Shown here: positions 11,838-24,400 of the stretch, piece by piece | Layout of the letters: every line of letters begins with the position of its first letter | How positions within the stretch are numbered: the stretch's first letter is position 1 | From: Ricordea florida | Lineage: Eukaryota; Cnidaria; Anthozoa; Corallimorpharia; Ricordeidae | Reading direction: 5' to 3' | DNA: 64,000 bases | Assembly (NCBI GenBank): GCA_949710005.1 | Contig: OX453286.1 | Location: 12,195,742 to 12,259,741, forward strand | The notes under the pieces: model-generated | Database searches by the model: none | What the model was told of the DNA's origin: nothing | What the model saw: only the letters and a program-made list of their open reading frames with translations | Made by a program: the position numbers and the translations under genes

Positions 11838-13657
11838 CACTTCATAAACTGAATTAAACCAGCGAACGAGAGCCAACCACTGTGCGGATATGGCAACAGC
11901 GCAAGGCTCTGTAAATGTTCTTTATTTATTTCGGCGAGCAAAGCGTTTTAATCAAATGTTGTTTAGTTTGGATGGTATACCTCAAGTATGGCGAATTTGA
12001 AAGCCATTTATTTGCATTGATCCTGGCAGGGATCCTATACGAAAACTTTATAATATAGTTACGTTCTTACGTGCGCTCTGATTGGTCAAAAACCTAGGTT
12101 TTAAAACATAGAAAAAGCGTGTTTTATTGTTTTTCGCCACATTACCTCTACTCAACAATTCTGTAAGAGACGGCGAAAAACATTTTCTTTGAAGAAATTC
12201 ATGATGGAGTTCTCTGCGAAGCAGCAGAAAGTTTTGAAGCTGAGAATAATAAAACAAATAAAGAAGAAGAAGCGAAAACAGTCGAGAAGTTGCCATTCAA
12301 TGGCGTCGGTTTGTCGATCTGTGTGCTTTGTTGTTTCTACTCGCGGCGTGTAAAATCTATATCATAAAGCGAATAAAGAAGCCTAAGCCGTGTATTACAG
12401 TGTGATTAAAACACTCCGGGCATTTGAGAACACTCGAGAAATGTGGAAAACGTTTTCCACATTTCACTCGTGTCCTCAAATGCCCGTCGTGTTTTATCAC
12501 AGTGTAATACACGGCTTAGGCTTCTTTATTTGTTAAATAAAAACAATAGAAGTGATGATTTTAGTATTACATCGACCATTTTCCTGCTGAAGTTGTGACT
12601 TTTTCTTTGAGGGATAAATGTCGTACACTGCTTGTTAACACATACAAACGCAACAAAACGGGTCTATCAAATAAGTTGTACCACAGTAAGAAGCTGACGC
12701 CGTTTGGAGCGTTCGCTCTTATCATGACGTTCTACCGGCTTGCGGTTTCGCGATGAAGCGGATCAATCGTGCCTATGAAACAATTTTTTTGGCCTGAAAA
12801 CTTTCATTAACTAGTAATCATAACTCCAAATATTTAGAATTTACTCAGTAACTTCACATGTCTACACGTGCATTTAGTAAAAATAGTAGATGCATTGTCT
12901 CCTATTCTCGTTTTCACCTTTTCAACCTTTCTCGGCAAAGCAATCCATTCACTTAAAGAATGGAATGTTACCTACTTATTTTTATCTTATTGAGAAGTCA
13001 TAAAGGCATGATGTTTGGAGCTGTAATAGTTTCTCTAGCATGCAATAGCAAGGCCATTTGTACTGACCTAGTTGGAATGGAGTGGCCGGAATATCGATAC
13101 CTGTACTGTGGATTGTTTTTAGTTAGTGTAATTTCTGAGAATTAAATCATTCTTTAGATAGTTACTTATGCAATACAGCGAGCGCAATTGAAAAAAGGTT
13201 TTATCTCCATTCCCTATCACTGGAAAAGATGATTACCTACGATATAAAGTTTTCATAATCTAAAAACGGTTTTCCTGTGAGGTAATGGTGTTTGTTTAAC
13301 TGTTACTCTCGGTGACCAGCGGTGGGAACATGACAGAAGGTTTTGCCGTCCCATTGCGGCGTGAATTAAACTTTCAATGTCGTTTTCAGTGACAAAAATG
13401 AAGTTGTGATTAACTTGTTGTATTATTAGCTGTTGCATTTCCTGTAAGTTTTTTTAGTGTTTTACTTAGCCTTTTAACAAAGCCTCTTGTATTAACAGGA
13501 AATTTGAAATCTCTCCCAGCCACGTTTCTCCTAAGAGGTAAGTAGGTTTACTCTTCAACAGTAAAATTTTTTGAAAAGCTCAGCAGGGTGATTTCAAATT
13601 ACCAGGAGAAAATATCTCTTAAATGGTAGATCAAGGAATGAAGACAGGAAACTGGAG
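11838..13657. other. Intergenic stretch, no gene recognised
   Basis: Apart from the palindrome at 12372-12530 nothing resembles a gene. The longest open frames (about 80 codons near 12048-12296) are composition artefacts without family resemblance. Confidence 0.5.
12372..12530. mobile_element. 159-bp near-perfect palindrome
   Basis: The sequence reads from AATAAAGAAGCCTAAGCCGT to its own reverse complement, with the centre at AAACGTTT (12451-12452) and only a few mismatches. It has no spacer. This is the form of a foldback MITE or of a cruciform-forming site. Confidence 0.75.
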
Positions 13658-13810
13658 ATGATTTGGTCTATAGCATACGGTTTTCTGCTTCGGGAATTGC
13701 ATGTCGAAGACCCTGAAGCTTTCCGTCAATTTCATCGACTGGATAGAGAATTCTTTGAAAAAGTTCTGGCTATGGTTGCGCCTTTAATGACCAAGCAGAA
13801 CACACACAGA
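13658..13810 (+). pseudogene. PIF/Harbinger transposase N-terminal fragment
   Basis: About 50 codons include LHVEDPEAFRQFHRLDREFF and then LAMVAPLMTKQ. This is the N-terminal pattern of HARBI1-like nucleases (a conserved 'F..y.R+....F...L..v.p.I.+' block). The catalytic DDE region does not follow; the frame leaves the family after the QNTHR position and ends near 13894. It is a relic. Confidence 0.6.
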
Positions 13811-13899
13811 CAAACTCTTTTTTGGCTTGAATCCCTCTGTATTCTCCATCCCACCGTGCCTCACTCTCTTCCACATATTCTGCCTTTAAAGTAAATTTA

Positions 13900-16748
13900 A
13901 GACGATTTTCCATTACTTTCCTTGCGATTCATATTATCTTGATCGTATTTTACGAAGTAGTACTTGCGTAGTCTGCAGTTAGAATAATTCAGCAGTGAAA
14001 GATAATTGAATGTCGACTCATCTTTAAGTTCCCCGAAAAGTTTAAAAATTTTTTCTCATAGATCAGGAATTCAGTGATTTTGGTCAGGCTCCTTTGCAGA
14101 TGACCCTATTCAGAGTCTAGATCTTGTACTGATTGTAGCCCGGCGTTCTGTGATCTTATACTTGACATCTTACAACAACTGTGTGAAGTAAACTCACAAA
14201 TCAATACGCATACATGTTAATGTTATGCTAAGCTCCAGAGACTAAGCTTAAAACAATCGTACGATACCTAAATTTTGAGTTGCGTAGTGGTTAGGAAAAA
14301 AACAAGCGTTGAACAACAACAACAACAACAAAAAACAGTAATATATTTGGTAACTAAGAATGATCTTGGATTGAGCAAAGAGCCAGAGGATGAATATCAT
14401 GTTATTCATTCCTCATCGCAGATATGAAGCAGATTTCTATGAAGTACTAAACGGTAAGACTTGTGATGATGTACGTTTTACTCCGGGCTAACTTTGAAAG
14501 ACAGGCAGTCATAACAGTTTAACCGAATCAGCCTGGAAAGATCCGCAGAGAACTAAAAGAATACTCATAAGAGACGGAACTCTTTAAATCTCCTACTGCA
14601 GATAGCATTAACAAGAGAAATAAACTTTCACGAAAAACGTGAAGTGCTATGTATACCACGCCATATTGAAGCAAGTTTACAGCACAGACATTCAGATCAG
14701 ATACAGATTTAATAATCCGTTTTCTCCAAAATGCAAAATATATATATATATATATATATGTATATATGCAACTGTGCAATTTTTGAATCAGACAGATGAT
14801 ATAGATTTTGAACGCTGTTGGAAAATAAAATTAAGAGCATTGAAACGTTTTTGAAAAATCGCATTTTATTTTGGGGTTAAATGATGAAGAAATATTTGTC
14901 ATTTCAGGTTTAAAATTTTTCAATAGTGGGTTAACAAAAGCTAGCCACTGCCTTTACAACACAATTTGGCACTTGGCCCTTGTCTTGCTTTGAGTAAACT
15001 TCATACTATTATAGAAAAATTTCAGCTCAAGCAGCTGTCCTAATAAGGGATATTTCATCGCAATCATAAGCATGAATTGTTGTCATATGATAGCCGTTTC
15101 CTTGGAAATTGCTCTGATTATTAGGTTCTTCTTTTTGTGGAAGATGGTGTAATTCGCTGTTCCAGTAACAGTTTGTTTGGGAAACATTTTTTTCCTTTCT
15201 TAAATATGATACCAACAACTGATTTTTCTATTGAAACCTCGGCGCACTATTTTTTGGCAGGAATTAGTGGCCAATCACACATTTCTCCGAAACCAGCGAG
15301 TCAAGATAAATTTTTAAGTTTTTATTCAGCTCAAATAAACAACAGCCTCCTCAGATTAGAAAAGTTTAATCAATTACAAAATATTCCAAATTTTGTAGGC
15401 TTGAACTTTGCAATTTCACTCTAAATCTACTTTAACAGCCGTACCGTAAATTTTTCCTTCCTCTTCGACTGCTCTGCTTGTCTCACTTTGCACTAGTAAG
15501 TAAATATTAATTCAGTGAAGGACAATAAGACTTCATTTTGAAGAATCAATGATGGTTGTATGACAAGGTGGTTCTGGCTAAGATTAAAAGAGATGATGCT
15601 AAGATTCAGTGAGGTTGAGTTTAGTTGGTAGTCGTAAAAATATCAAAAAAATTGCAGCAATGGTTTTCAATAGCACGTGATACATGATCGCCTCACATAC
15701 ATCGCTCACCTGTAGACAATGTGTAGAAATTCATCAAAAGCCTCTTGAGTACTGTCCATTGTGCCTCTTTTACATTTTTCGAGTACCAATTAGTCCATAT
15801 TGTGAAGTTACGCTTTATTGTATGCAAGAAGGCCAGAATGCGCATATATAAGTTGCCTTCAGCGCCACTCGTTTCTCCCGATCTAGCAAACTGTTTCAAA
15901 CTGACCCATCTAACCGTTGTTATGCAGATGATCAGTTGATGACTTCTAGTTTACGAAAGTTCAGGTGAGCAAACCGAGGAGCAAGTAATGGTACCCTGTA
16001 TGTTAAGGCGACTTTTGCTCAATTACATGGCTTCCTGTAGAAAAAAAACTGATCACAGACAGTGTCTCACGAGTGTGATATGAACATGAAGATGACTTAT
16101 TGCCATATAACGAAATCTGAGCAAACAAAGTTTTATGAATTTACGATCGCACCCATAACAAGCCCGTTTCAAATAGGAACCAGCTCAAAATTAGCTTATA
16201 AACGATTAAGTTGCGAATGGCGAACAGCCTAATTTTCAAGTACACACCATTCTAATAAAACCCTTCAAGGCTATAACAATAAAAAATCTTGGATTCTTGA
16301 AGAATTTCAGCGATGTCACTTTGTGATTCCATTGTTAACTGTTAATGATTTGCCAACTTCGACCACGCTCTTCTTGTTTCCTTTGATGTATACTTTAAGA
16401 CCTTTTTCATAATGGTGCCCTATTTATTCTTTTATATGCTCGCTATTTGGCCTTTCCGACCTCCTTACCACTCGCAAAAAGTCGCAAAGCATTTTTAGCC
16501 TCAAACGAAATCGGAATGTATGTGTACGCAAAAAAAGAACAAATATAAAGAAGCCCTATCAATATTTTTCTGTTCGTTGATAACATCTGCAAGGAACCGG
16601 TTGAGAGAAGATCTCTAGTTGTGTTTGCTAATATGTCTGCCAGTGACTTAGCCGGATCAGGCGCCCATTACTAGGATGGTGTTGGGCTCCTGACTGGATT
16701 CAAAATCAGTAGATCTTATCATACATGTTTTCTATTGGGTAATAGTTT
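13900..16748. other. Intergenic stretch, no gene recognised
   Basis: AT-rich DNA with a CAA run near 14318-14334 and a TA microsatellite near 14737-14768. Open frames up to 95 codons show no family resemblance. Confidence 0.5.
14737..14768. repeat. TA microsatellite
   Basis: Alternating TA for about 30 bases, with one TG interruption. Confidence 0.9.
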
Positions 16749-17018
16749 TTAAGAGCGGCTGTCTGTAAATATCGAGAATTCGCCGTCAAAACTGAAATTT
16801 CGAATTCCTTCATATTTGGTCAGAAAAACCCCTTTGGTAAAACATTTATGAAAATTATAATCAAAGTTTCCAAAGAGTTTCCTTTTTGGAGAAACTGGGC
16901 AAAAAGTGAAATGCCGTGTCAACGTCACAGCCGACATCAAAAATTCGTGCGAATTAGCACTTTTTCAAATCACTTGGAAATAGAAAACGGGTCAACTTAA
17001 CGCGATAATCTTTTACAG

Positions 17019-17297
17019 GTGAGTAAGGTATCACCAGATGAACCCGAAAATGTAAAACTATTTGAAAATACTGATTTTTCAGACATCGGGTTTAAAGCGC
17101 CGAGATTCCTAGTCTTAGCGCATAGGAAACCGCTGAAAATTAAGGAAACTTTGAAAGTAAAAATCGCATACTGGTACATCGAAATTCATAACAAAATTTA
17201 CATCAGAGGAAAGCTGTACTGCTGTACTTTAACATATAAAAAAATCTGGCTTGGGCAATTCAAAGGCCACCGCTTGAGAGAGGTAAACGCATTGTGA
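17019..17297 (+). CDS. Arm-borne open frame, left copy (unknown)
   Basis: 92 codons beginning MSKVSPDEPENVKLF, lying wholly inside the left terminal repeat. I do not recognise it. It contains a charged N-terminal half and a basic, aromatic-rich second half ending CCTLTYKK. The same protein, with a slightly different end, is encoded in the right arm on the opposite strand. A splice-like ACAG/GTGAGT overlaps its start, so it may be an exon of a spliced element gene or simply unselected sequence. Confidence 0.3.
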   Translation: MSKVSPDEPENVKLFENTDFSDIGFKAPRFLVLAHRKPLKIKETLKVKIAYWYIEIHNKIYIRGKLYCCTLTYKKIWLGQFKGHRLREVNAL

Positions 17298-18051
17298 ATT
17301 TTCATGTGTTTACATAAAAGGAATTGTAACTGTCACGCAAGCATAAGAAAACACATTTTATAAAATTTTAGCCGTGAATGTTGAAAATCTTTTCTCAGAT
17401 ACAATATGTAAGGCTAAAATGAATTTTTAATGTCTTTTTATGTATTGTAGCTGAAAACTTCGGATAACGTGACAAAAAATTAGTAACCGGAACAATTGAA
17501 AAGGTCAAGATCCATGTCAAATGTAAACAACACGAAAGTAAAAACAAGAGCAATTGAATTTTTTCTCATTTGCAGATTACATCTAGAAACGTTTTATCGA
17601 AAAGGTGCTATTTTAGTGTTTATTTTTTTTTTTGCAATTCCTCGTTAAAATGTTGTGTTAGGGAAGTGATGGAAATATCACACGTCAAATAAGTTTAATA
17701 CGGACGCTCATCAAACAGTCATCCATACAATTAGTCACAAATTAGAAGTGAAAAAAATGTTACGTCCACCGATCAACCCTAATTTGGCTCCGATGATAAC
17801 TCATAGAAGCGTATTTTAACAGCACATTTGCGGCAAAAAAAAAATAATAAAAGAAATATTTTGTGCACGTACAATTGTCCACATGCAATGACATTGATAA
17901 GCCTCACGGCTGCTACCATTCCATTTGTTCACAAGCTCCTTCCGGCACGCTGTTTTTAGGCTCTATTTAAGGCCATTTACATTCGGATTCCTTTCAGTCA
18001 ACAACTCCCTTTTTTCTTTTTGTAAGCAGAGAGTAACGTCTGTAGGAAGAG

Positions 18052-18078
18052 TGGGGGGCGGGGGGGGGGGGGGGGGGG
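18052..18078 (+). repeat. Poly-G tract
   Basis: About 26 of 27 bases are G, with a single C near the start. It lies inside the 4.5-kb TTAA element. G-quadruplex formation is likely; the exact length is prone to sequencing error. Confidence 0.85.
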
Positions 18079-20694
18079 AAATGGTACGAAAGGTAAGTTT
18101 CGCAAGAAGAGGAAACAAAACTTCTAGCTGAAGTAACAAATTCTTTGACAGTCATTTCCTACCGCTCAAAGTTACTAGCGCGACTCTAAATTCATACAGG
18201 TACATTCCTGAACCGATTCTTGCAACAGGTTAACATAAGCTGCTTTTCTCCCTACTGTGGAACAGAAACAAGCAGCCCAAGCTCCGTCAGAATTGCAGGT
18301 CTACCAATTTCAACTTTGATAGAGTTTGCTTTGACCAACTCTCACAAATTATTTTGAGCACAGACTATTGGATGAGCCAATTTTTCATTCTACCCAACTC
18401 TTGTTTCCTAGCGGCTTAACGCTACAGGATATTAGAAAGTCGTTCAACTTTGACTTTTGCTGGTCTGCGTCATCCGTTTTACTAACAGAAGAGGCTGTGC
18501 TAGTGGTTTCTGAACTAGCCATGTAAATGATATCGTGACTATCTAACGTTAGATATTGACACTTTTAAGCGGTATCATCTGAGGTGCTACTGCTATCGCT
18601 TTCCCTGTGAAAGATCGAGGGAAACAAAACAATCAGACTAGAATACACCGAGTTTTGTATCCAGTATCATTAATAACTGTCATGTACTGACTTTCGGACA
18701 TTTAGAGAAAGAGGGCATTGGATACCGCTTCCCACTCAAGATTAATGTCAAAAAGGTTTTCGTTTTAGCCAAGAAAAGTGGGTGCATCTTTTTCTCTTAT
18801 CACTGTCACTTGCATCAGTCATGAATAGCAACTTGAGTAAACATGACTAATACTACATATCTTTTCCAAGGAAATGGTCTTGCGATCTTCTCTTTGGTTT
18901 GATAGCTTCGGCACACACGTCGTGGTTAAGACAATATCCGTGAAATCTATCGGGCCTGAGCTTGATCTTTTGATTGTCTTTCTCCCCCAAAAGAACAAGT
19001 CGGCTGCTTTTCCATCCCCAGGCGCGGATCCTCACCGGTTTCCACCGTTTTACGGGAATCGGTCAAATTTTCCATAATGAATAATATATTTTAATAAAAA
19101 GAAAAACTTTCCAAGTTAAAATTTGAGGAGAATGGAACTGGCCAATATCCTGTCTGAATGACTCAGAGACCCAGGAAACGGGACTTAGGGGAGTTAGATC
19201 CAAAAAATTTTACCGGGTGAGCATGCCCCCGGACCCTCCTAGAAACTTGCGTCTTCGGGGCTCGTTTAGGAAATCGGTTACCATTTATTCTAGATCCGCG
19301 CCTGTTCTCGTTCAAAATTTGCGAAATGTGCTGCCTTCATCGTCTGCAGATGGCTAGAAAAAAGGCTTCCAGTTAGTTTCTATTCAAAAATAAACAATGA
19401 ATTTATCGCAATCATTCAGGTATGAGAACCTAATAAACGTGAACAGGCATTTCTTATAGTGAACGGAGCAAATCGAATTCACTGGTGGTTTTTTTAAAGC
19501 ATTCAAGTGAATTGAACTAGCGCATAGGGATTTACTCATCTCATAAGACAGCTTCGTTTTCGCTATAGGTTTTGAAATCGCAATCTTTTGCTGCCAAGTT
19601 ACACCAATTGACTTTTAGTGGCACCTGTCTTGCGCGAATAGATAGAAGGAAGCGAAGGAGCGTCAACCTGGGAGAGAATTATCTGTCGGTACGCTGGATT
19701 GCTATCAGTATACAGAGGTTTGCCTGTTCAGAACCTTTATTTTCTAATATGTCCTTGGTTTAATCATTGGCTTGCTGCTACCTAACATTACCTTCTTTGC
19801 GGGCTAGTATTTTCTGCACTTCAACACTCTAAGTGCCTACACGAAACTCAAAATAAGAATTCTTTCGTTTTGTAATACACGGTCTCGGGACGCCCTCGTA
19901 AGCGGCCTCGAAAATGGGTGCTAGAAAGAACCGGGGAAAGAGAAGCGAAAGAAATCTCTCGGGCCGCTCTCTTTTTCTCGCTTTTCGTCCCCAGGCCAAA
20001 ACTAGCATCTGTCTCGCAGACTAGACACACCCCCACCCCTGAAAAACAACCCTGTATTTTGTACTTGCGATTTCCAATGGAAACAAGAGTGCCAGATGTC
20101 TGAGATATCAGTGCTGACTGAGGAAAGTCGATACTTTTATCGCCCTTTACTGTCTTAGACTTGTGTACAGCCATTCCGAGCGGAACAGCACAGTGCCTTT
20201 TATTGCAACGCCAACGAAGACCATATACATTGCGACGGCGTTGATCCGAGATCACACGGATCGCGGCTCATCAAAGAAACCAATGATTCCTTGCCCAAAT
20301 TGTATAAATCGGTTCCTGTAATGCTTCATGATCCGTGTTATTTCGGATCACAAATCCAAATCCGAAATATCTCAAAGCAACGCACCTTCAGGGAAATTTC
20401 GATTGAGTTGTATTCAGTGTTACTTTCGTGTTGTTTACGCTTGACATGGATTTTGACCTTTCAATTGTTCCGGTTACGAATTTAGTAGTTGCTTTACCTG
20501 GAATTTTCAGCTACAATGGATAAAAATATATGTGAGATTCATTAAGTCTTAAATTTCGCATTTGAGAAAGGGTTTTTTACATCCACAACTAAGATTTTAT
20601 AAAAAATATTTTAAAATGTGCTTTCTTGTGCTTGCGTGACAGTTACAATTCCTTTTATGTAAACACATGAAAATTCACAATGCGTTTACCTCTC

Positions 20695-20952
20695 TCAAGC
20701 GGTGGCCTTTGAATTGCCCAAGCCAGATTTTTTATATGTTAAAGTACAGCAATAGAGCTTTCCTCTGATGTAAATTTTGTTATGAATTTCGATGTACCAG
20801 TATGCGATTTTTACTTTCAAAGTTTCCTTAATTTTCAGCGGTTTCCTATGCGCTAAGACTAGGAATCTCGGCGCTTTAAACCCGATGTCTGAAAAATCAG
20901 TATTTTCAAATAGTTTTACATTTTCGGGTTCATCTGGTGATACCTTACTCAC
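20695..20952 (-). CDS. Arm-borne open frame, right copy (unknown)
   Basis: 85 codons, identical to the left copy through CCTLTYKK and then diverging at its end. Because both arms keep it open, either the arms are young or kept alike by gene conversion, or the frame is selected. Function is unknown. Confidence 0.3.
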   Translation of the reverse strand: MSKVSPDEPENVKLFENTDFSDIGFKAPRFLVLAHRKPLKIKETLKVKIAYWYIEIHNKIYIRGKLYCCTLTYKKSGLGNSKATA

Positions 20953-21329
20953 CTGTAAAAGATTATCGCGTTAAGTTGACCCGTTTTCTATTTCCAAGTG
21001 ATTTGAAAAAGTGCCAATTCGCACGAATTTTTGATGTCGGCTGTGTCGTTGACACGGCATTTCACTTTTTGCCCAGTTTCTCCAAAAAGGAAACTCTTTG
21101 GAAACTTTGATTATAATTTTCATAAATGTTTTACCAAAGGGGTTTTTCTGACCAAATATGAAGGAATTCGAAATTTCAGTTTTGACGGCGAATTCTCGAT
21201 ATTTACAGACAGCCGCTCTTAAATTCATTTGTTTGCAGACCATTATTCATGCAAACATCTCGTTATCAATATGAATACACTCGTAAGGTTTTCATGTTCA
21301 TTGATTTTTATAAAAAACCTGCTCTGAAA

Positions 21330-21420
21330 ATGAGACCAGAGATGGTATCAGTTTCCAGGACTGTGGTTCTTGCTTATGGTGCTTGGATCTTGCTGTGGGG
21401 AACTTGCTCCTGTTCGCCAG
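21330..21420 (+). CDS. ADAM exon 1: signal peptide
   Basis: ATG at 21330 (or 21342, same frame) starts a short N-region followed by a hydrophobic core (VVLAYGAWILLW) and a small-residue cysteine-rich end, as in a cleavable secretion signal. The donor CCAG/GTGTGT leaves phase 1, and exon 2 (22423) supplies the matching two bases. An in-frame ATG at 21249 is possible, but it would add a charged extension ahead of the signal. Confidence 0.7.
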
Positions 21421-24400
21421 GTGTGTTTCTCTTCACCGTTAGTATTTTTTCGCTGTGACATGACACTCCTTTTGGGGTGGTTGAATCTGTTGTAAAGAAA
21501 ATTATCTTCCCTATCCAAGAAAAATGTAATTTTTTTCTCTTAAATGTTTCCGAGAAAAACAACATTTGTTAATAATTTTATTTTGACCAATCCTCTCATA
21601 TCAGTCAGCCCATTCTACGCAGTCTTTTCGTAAGTATTAGCTAGTTTTTAACTGGCATTATGCTCTAAATCTCTTAACATTCTTAGCTCATTCTACCGGG
21701 GTACTCCAGTATAAAAGAGACGGGGCTTCTAGTCGTACCTTTCAGGGGTTTAAATTTGTGGATTGGTACTGTAGTGCCTTCTCCGATATGAAGCATGAAA
21801 CACAGGGGCAATTCTGTTACCCAAATCTTGTTTGATTCTTCCTAAATCATGGTTATTATTTTCTACATGTGCTCCGGAAAACTACTCGAATGTCAAAACC
21901 TGGAAGTACTACCGCTGACCGATAAAAATTACGTGTACCACTTAGGGTGCTAAAACTTAAAATGACTGCTGCCACAGTTGTCTGGGTACCTTTTAGGGGC
22001 ACGCGGTAAGGTTATCGCCTAATACTTTCCAAAAGTCCTTGAAAAGGAAATGTTTGAAAGTCATCTTTATTTTAGAATTTGCAGCGCCAGTTATATAATT
22101 TGTTGTTGTTGCATTGGTACCTATCAGGGGTGGAGAAGGACTGTTCGGACACCCCCATAAAACAATACTCTGGTAACTATGAGGGGTATTCTCGAAAATT
22201 TCAAACGAGCACCCTCGTCACATTTACAGAAGAGTACCCCCGGGTCATTAGGCTACTTTTCAAAATTTTCGGTTGTTGTTCACCGAGCTTGTCTCCTTTC
22301 AAGATTCTAATGAATATTGCTCATTTATACTTGCTTTGATTGGCTTAGTCAGAGCTGGCTTTTAGTGTTGATATGTTAAGATAAAAATGGTATGGTTTTA
22401 ACTTGGCTTTTGATATGTACAGATACAAATCAGCACGATGAGTTTGTTATAACATATCCAGAAAGAGTTGATGGCAGAAGATATAGAAGGGACTTGTCAA
22501 CTTCTGAGACGGTGAGTGATAAAATGGCAAACGCTGTGGGCTGATTTGGTAAGTAGAGCATATAACGATGAATGGTTTGAGGCAAATGTACTACACCACA
22601 ATTGTTTGTTCTATTTGATAACGAGTTTTCAGCTAATTTCAGAAACCACTGACTAACCCTTAATGCAAGAGACAATCTGAAGCAGTGGTACCGCTTTAAA
22701 TTTATGGTAATTTTTGAATAGGTTATCATACTTTTTCAATCAAGTAAGCAGACATGTTTTAGCAGAAACCTTTGCCCTTTTCAAATCATTTGCAATGTAG
22801 ATTAGCTGAGTAAACCGTGATAACTGTAGAAAGAGTAACGCCTAATGACTGGCGGAACTTATAACAAAATAGTTAAAAACATACCTGTGAACATAACAAA
22901 AATGGGAAAGTTTGAATTTAAGTGTTCGAGCTGCCGATTAAGTGACATGTTTGCCACTGGATGTATGACCCTCTTTAAATTCTAAGTTGGTAGCTATTGC
23001 CAGCTTTATTGATCATTTGAAGGCAATCCTTGAGGAGACAATTCAACTACAACATGCATAATAAAGTAGGGACCTGTGAGGAAATCTTACCGCACTGTGT
23101 ACGTCAGGCTAAAAAATCTGGCGAGTTGTACGAATATGTTTGTCCAAATATTCATTCTCTTTCAGTTTCCTTCGGAAGTGTTAACGGTATGGGCACTGTT
23201 GACTACTCCTACTTCGATTGATTTTTATATCATTAATTTACAGCAATAACGGAACAAAACTGTCGAACAACTACACAAAACGTATAAAATAAAATGAAGT
23301 GAAAGAGAGAGAGTGACTTGAAAATTACAGTGAGTATTTATATTTTTCGGACGTAATATATGCAGAAATGACTTGTGAGAAAGTTACTATAAACAATAAC
23401 AAATGATTGGCTATTGGAACGAGGTGATAAAGAAAGAATGAAGATGTAACGAACTGGTGAAAAATGACTGATTGCAAGTTGGTGACGTTAACATGCAACT
23501 ATGTAACTTTCTTAATTTGTAGCATTCAACTCTATCGCGACAATAACTGAGGTTTTCTCTATACGCAATTGAAATGGTGTTTTTGCCACAGTAACGAATT
23601 TCTTGAGTTATGACTGAATGGGCGGAAATAAAACTGTATACTCACTGGATACCCATCACCGTGCAGCATGCTCAATTATGAGAAAAGTCCCTGAAGAGGG
23701 AATAGGTGTACATGTGCAACGAGGAATATGATCTGACATCAAGGATGACTTGAGGGTCGTGACAAGGGAGTGTGTTCTCGGAGAACCGACCCTTAAAATG
23801 GCCACGATTCAAATGAAAGCAACTTATTACCGTTACACCAGATTTTTCTATGAGCTAATAAGTTATGCAATGGGAATTGTGTTTAAGTGCAACCCTTCAA
23901 TGGGGACTTGCCGGTTTCTATAAAGCGGGACTTGACACGATCACTCGTAACGGACAGATATATGAACACGCAAAGACTGAGTTAGTAATACCCTGCTGAT
24001 GAGTGTATCCAGATGTAATCATAGCCATGAGAATGCATTTAATCGTGGATTTTAATACTTTCCCCGAAAAAGTTAAAATTTGGTCAGCGGCAAGAAGCGC
24101 CTAGATGATGGCCTTCGGTACACTATTTGTCCCCATACACCACGTATCTACCGCCTAGATAGCGTCCGCTGACACCTTTCTGGAGAGGAAATATTTGCAC
24201 GACAATAAAGGTCATAACCTTTATTAACTATAAGAAAATGCATGGATTTGCCCCAACATTTTATCAGTTCCTCAAAGCTTACAGCTGAACTTAAGCTAAA
24301 AAAATGTTCGCTCGTTTCCTGAAGGGTAAAGTTATTAGACAGGTACGTGAATGATGAACTGCATGGGTTATAATAGTTCAAGATAATGAAAAGGCGAATG

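Larger units (their letters stand above)
16749..21222. mobile_element. 4.5-kb TTAA-flanked element with TIRs of about 0.8 kb
   Basis: TTAA at 16749-16752 and 21219-21222 border inverted repeats that begin GAGCGGCTGTCTGTAAATAT. The arms run to about 17545 and from about 20420. The outer 550-600 bases are nearly identical between arms; the inner 200 bases are clearly diverged. The inside (17546-20420) holds a poly-G tract and no recognisable transposase. TTAA duplication is typical of piggyBac and Kolobok elements, but the tip sequence does not decide between them. Each arm carries the same short open frame. Confidence 0.75.
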
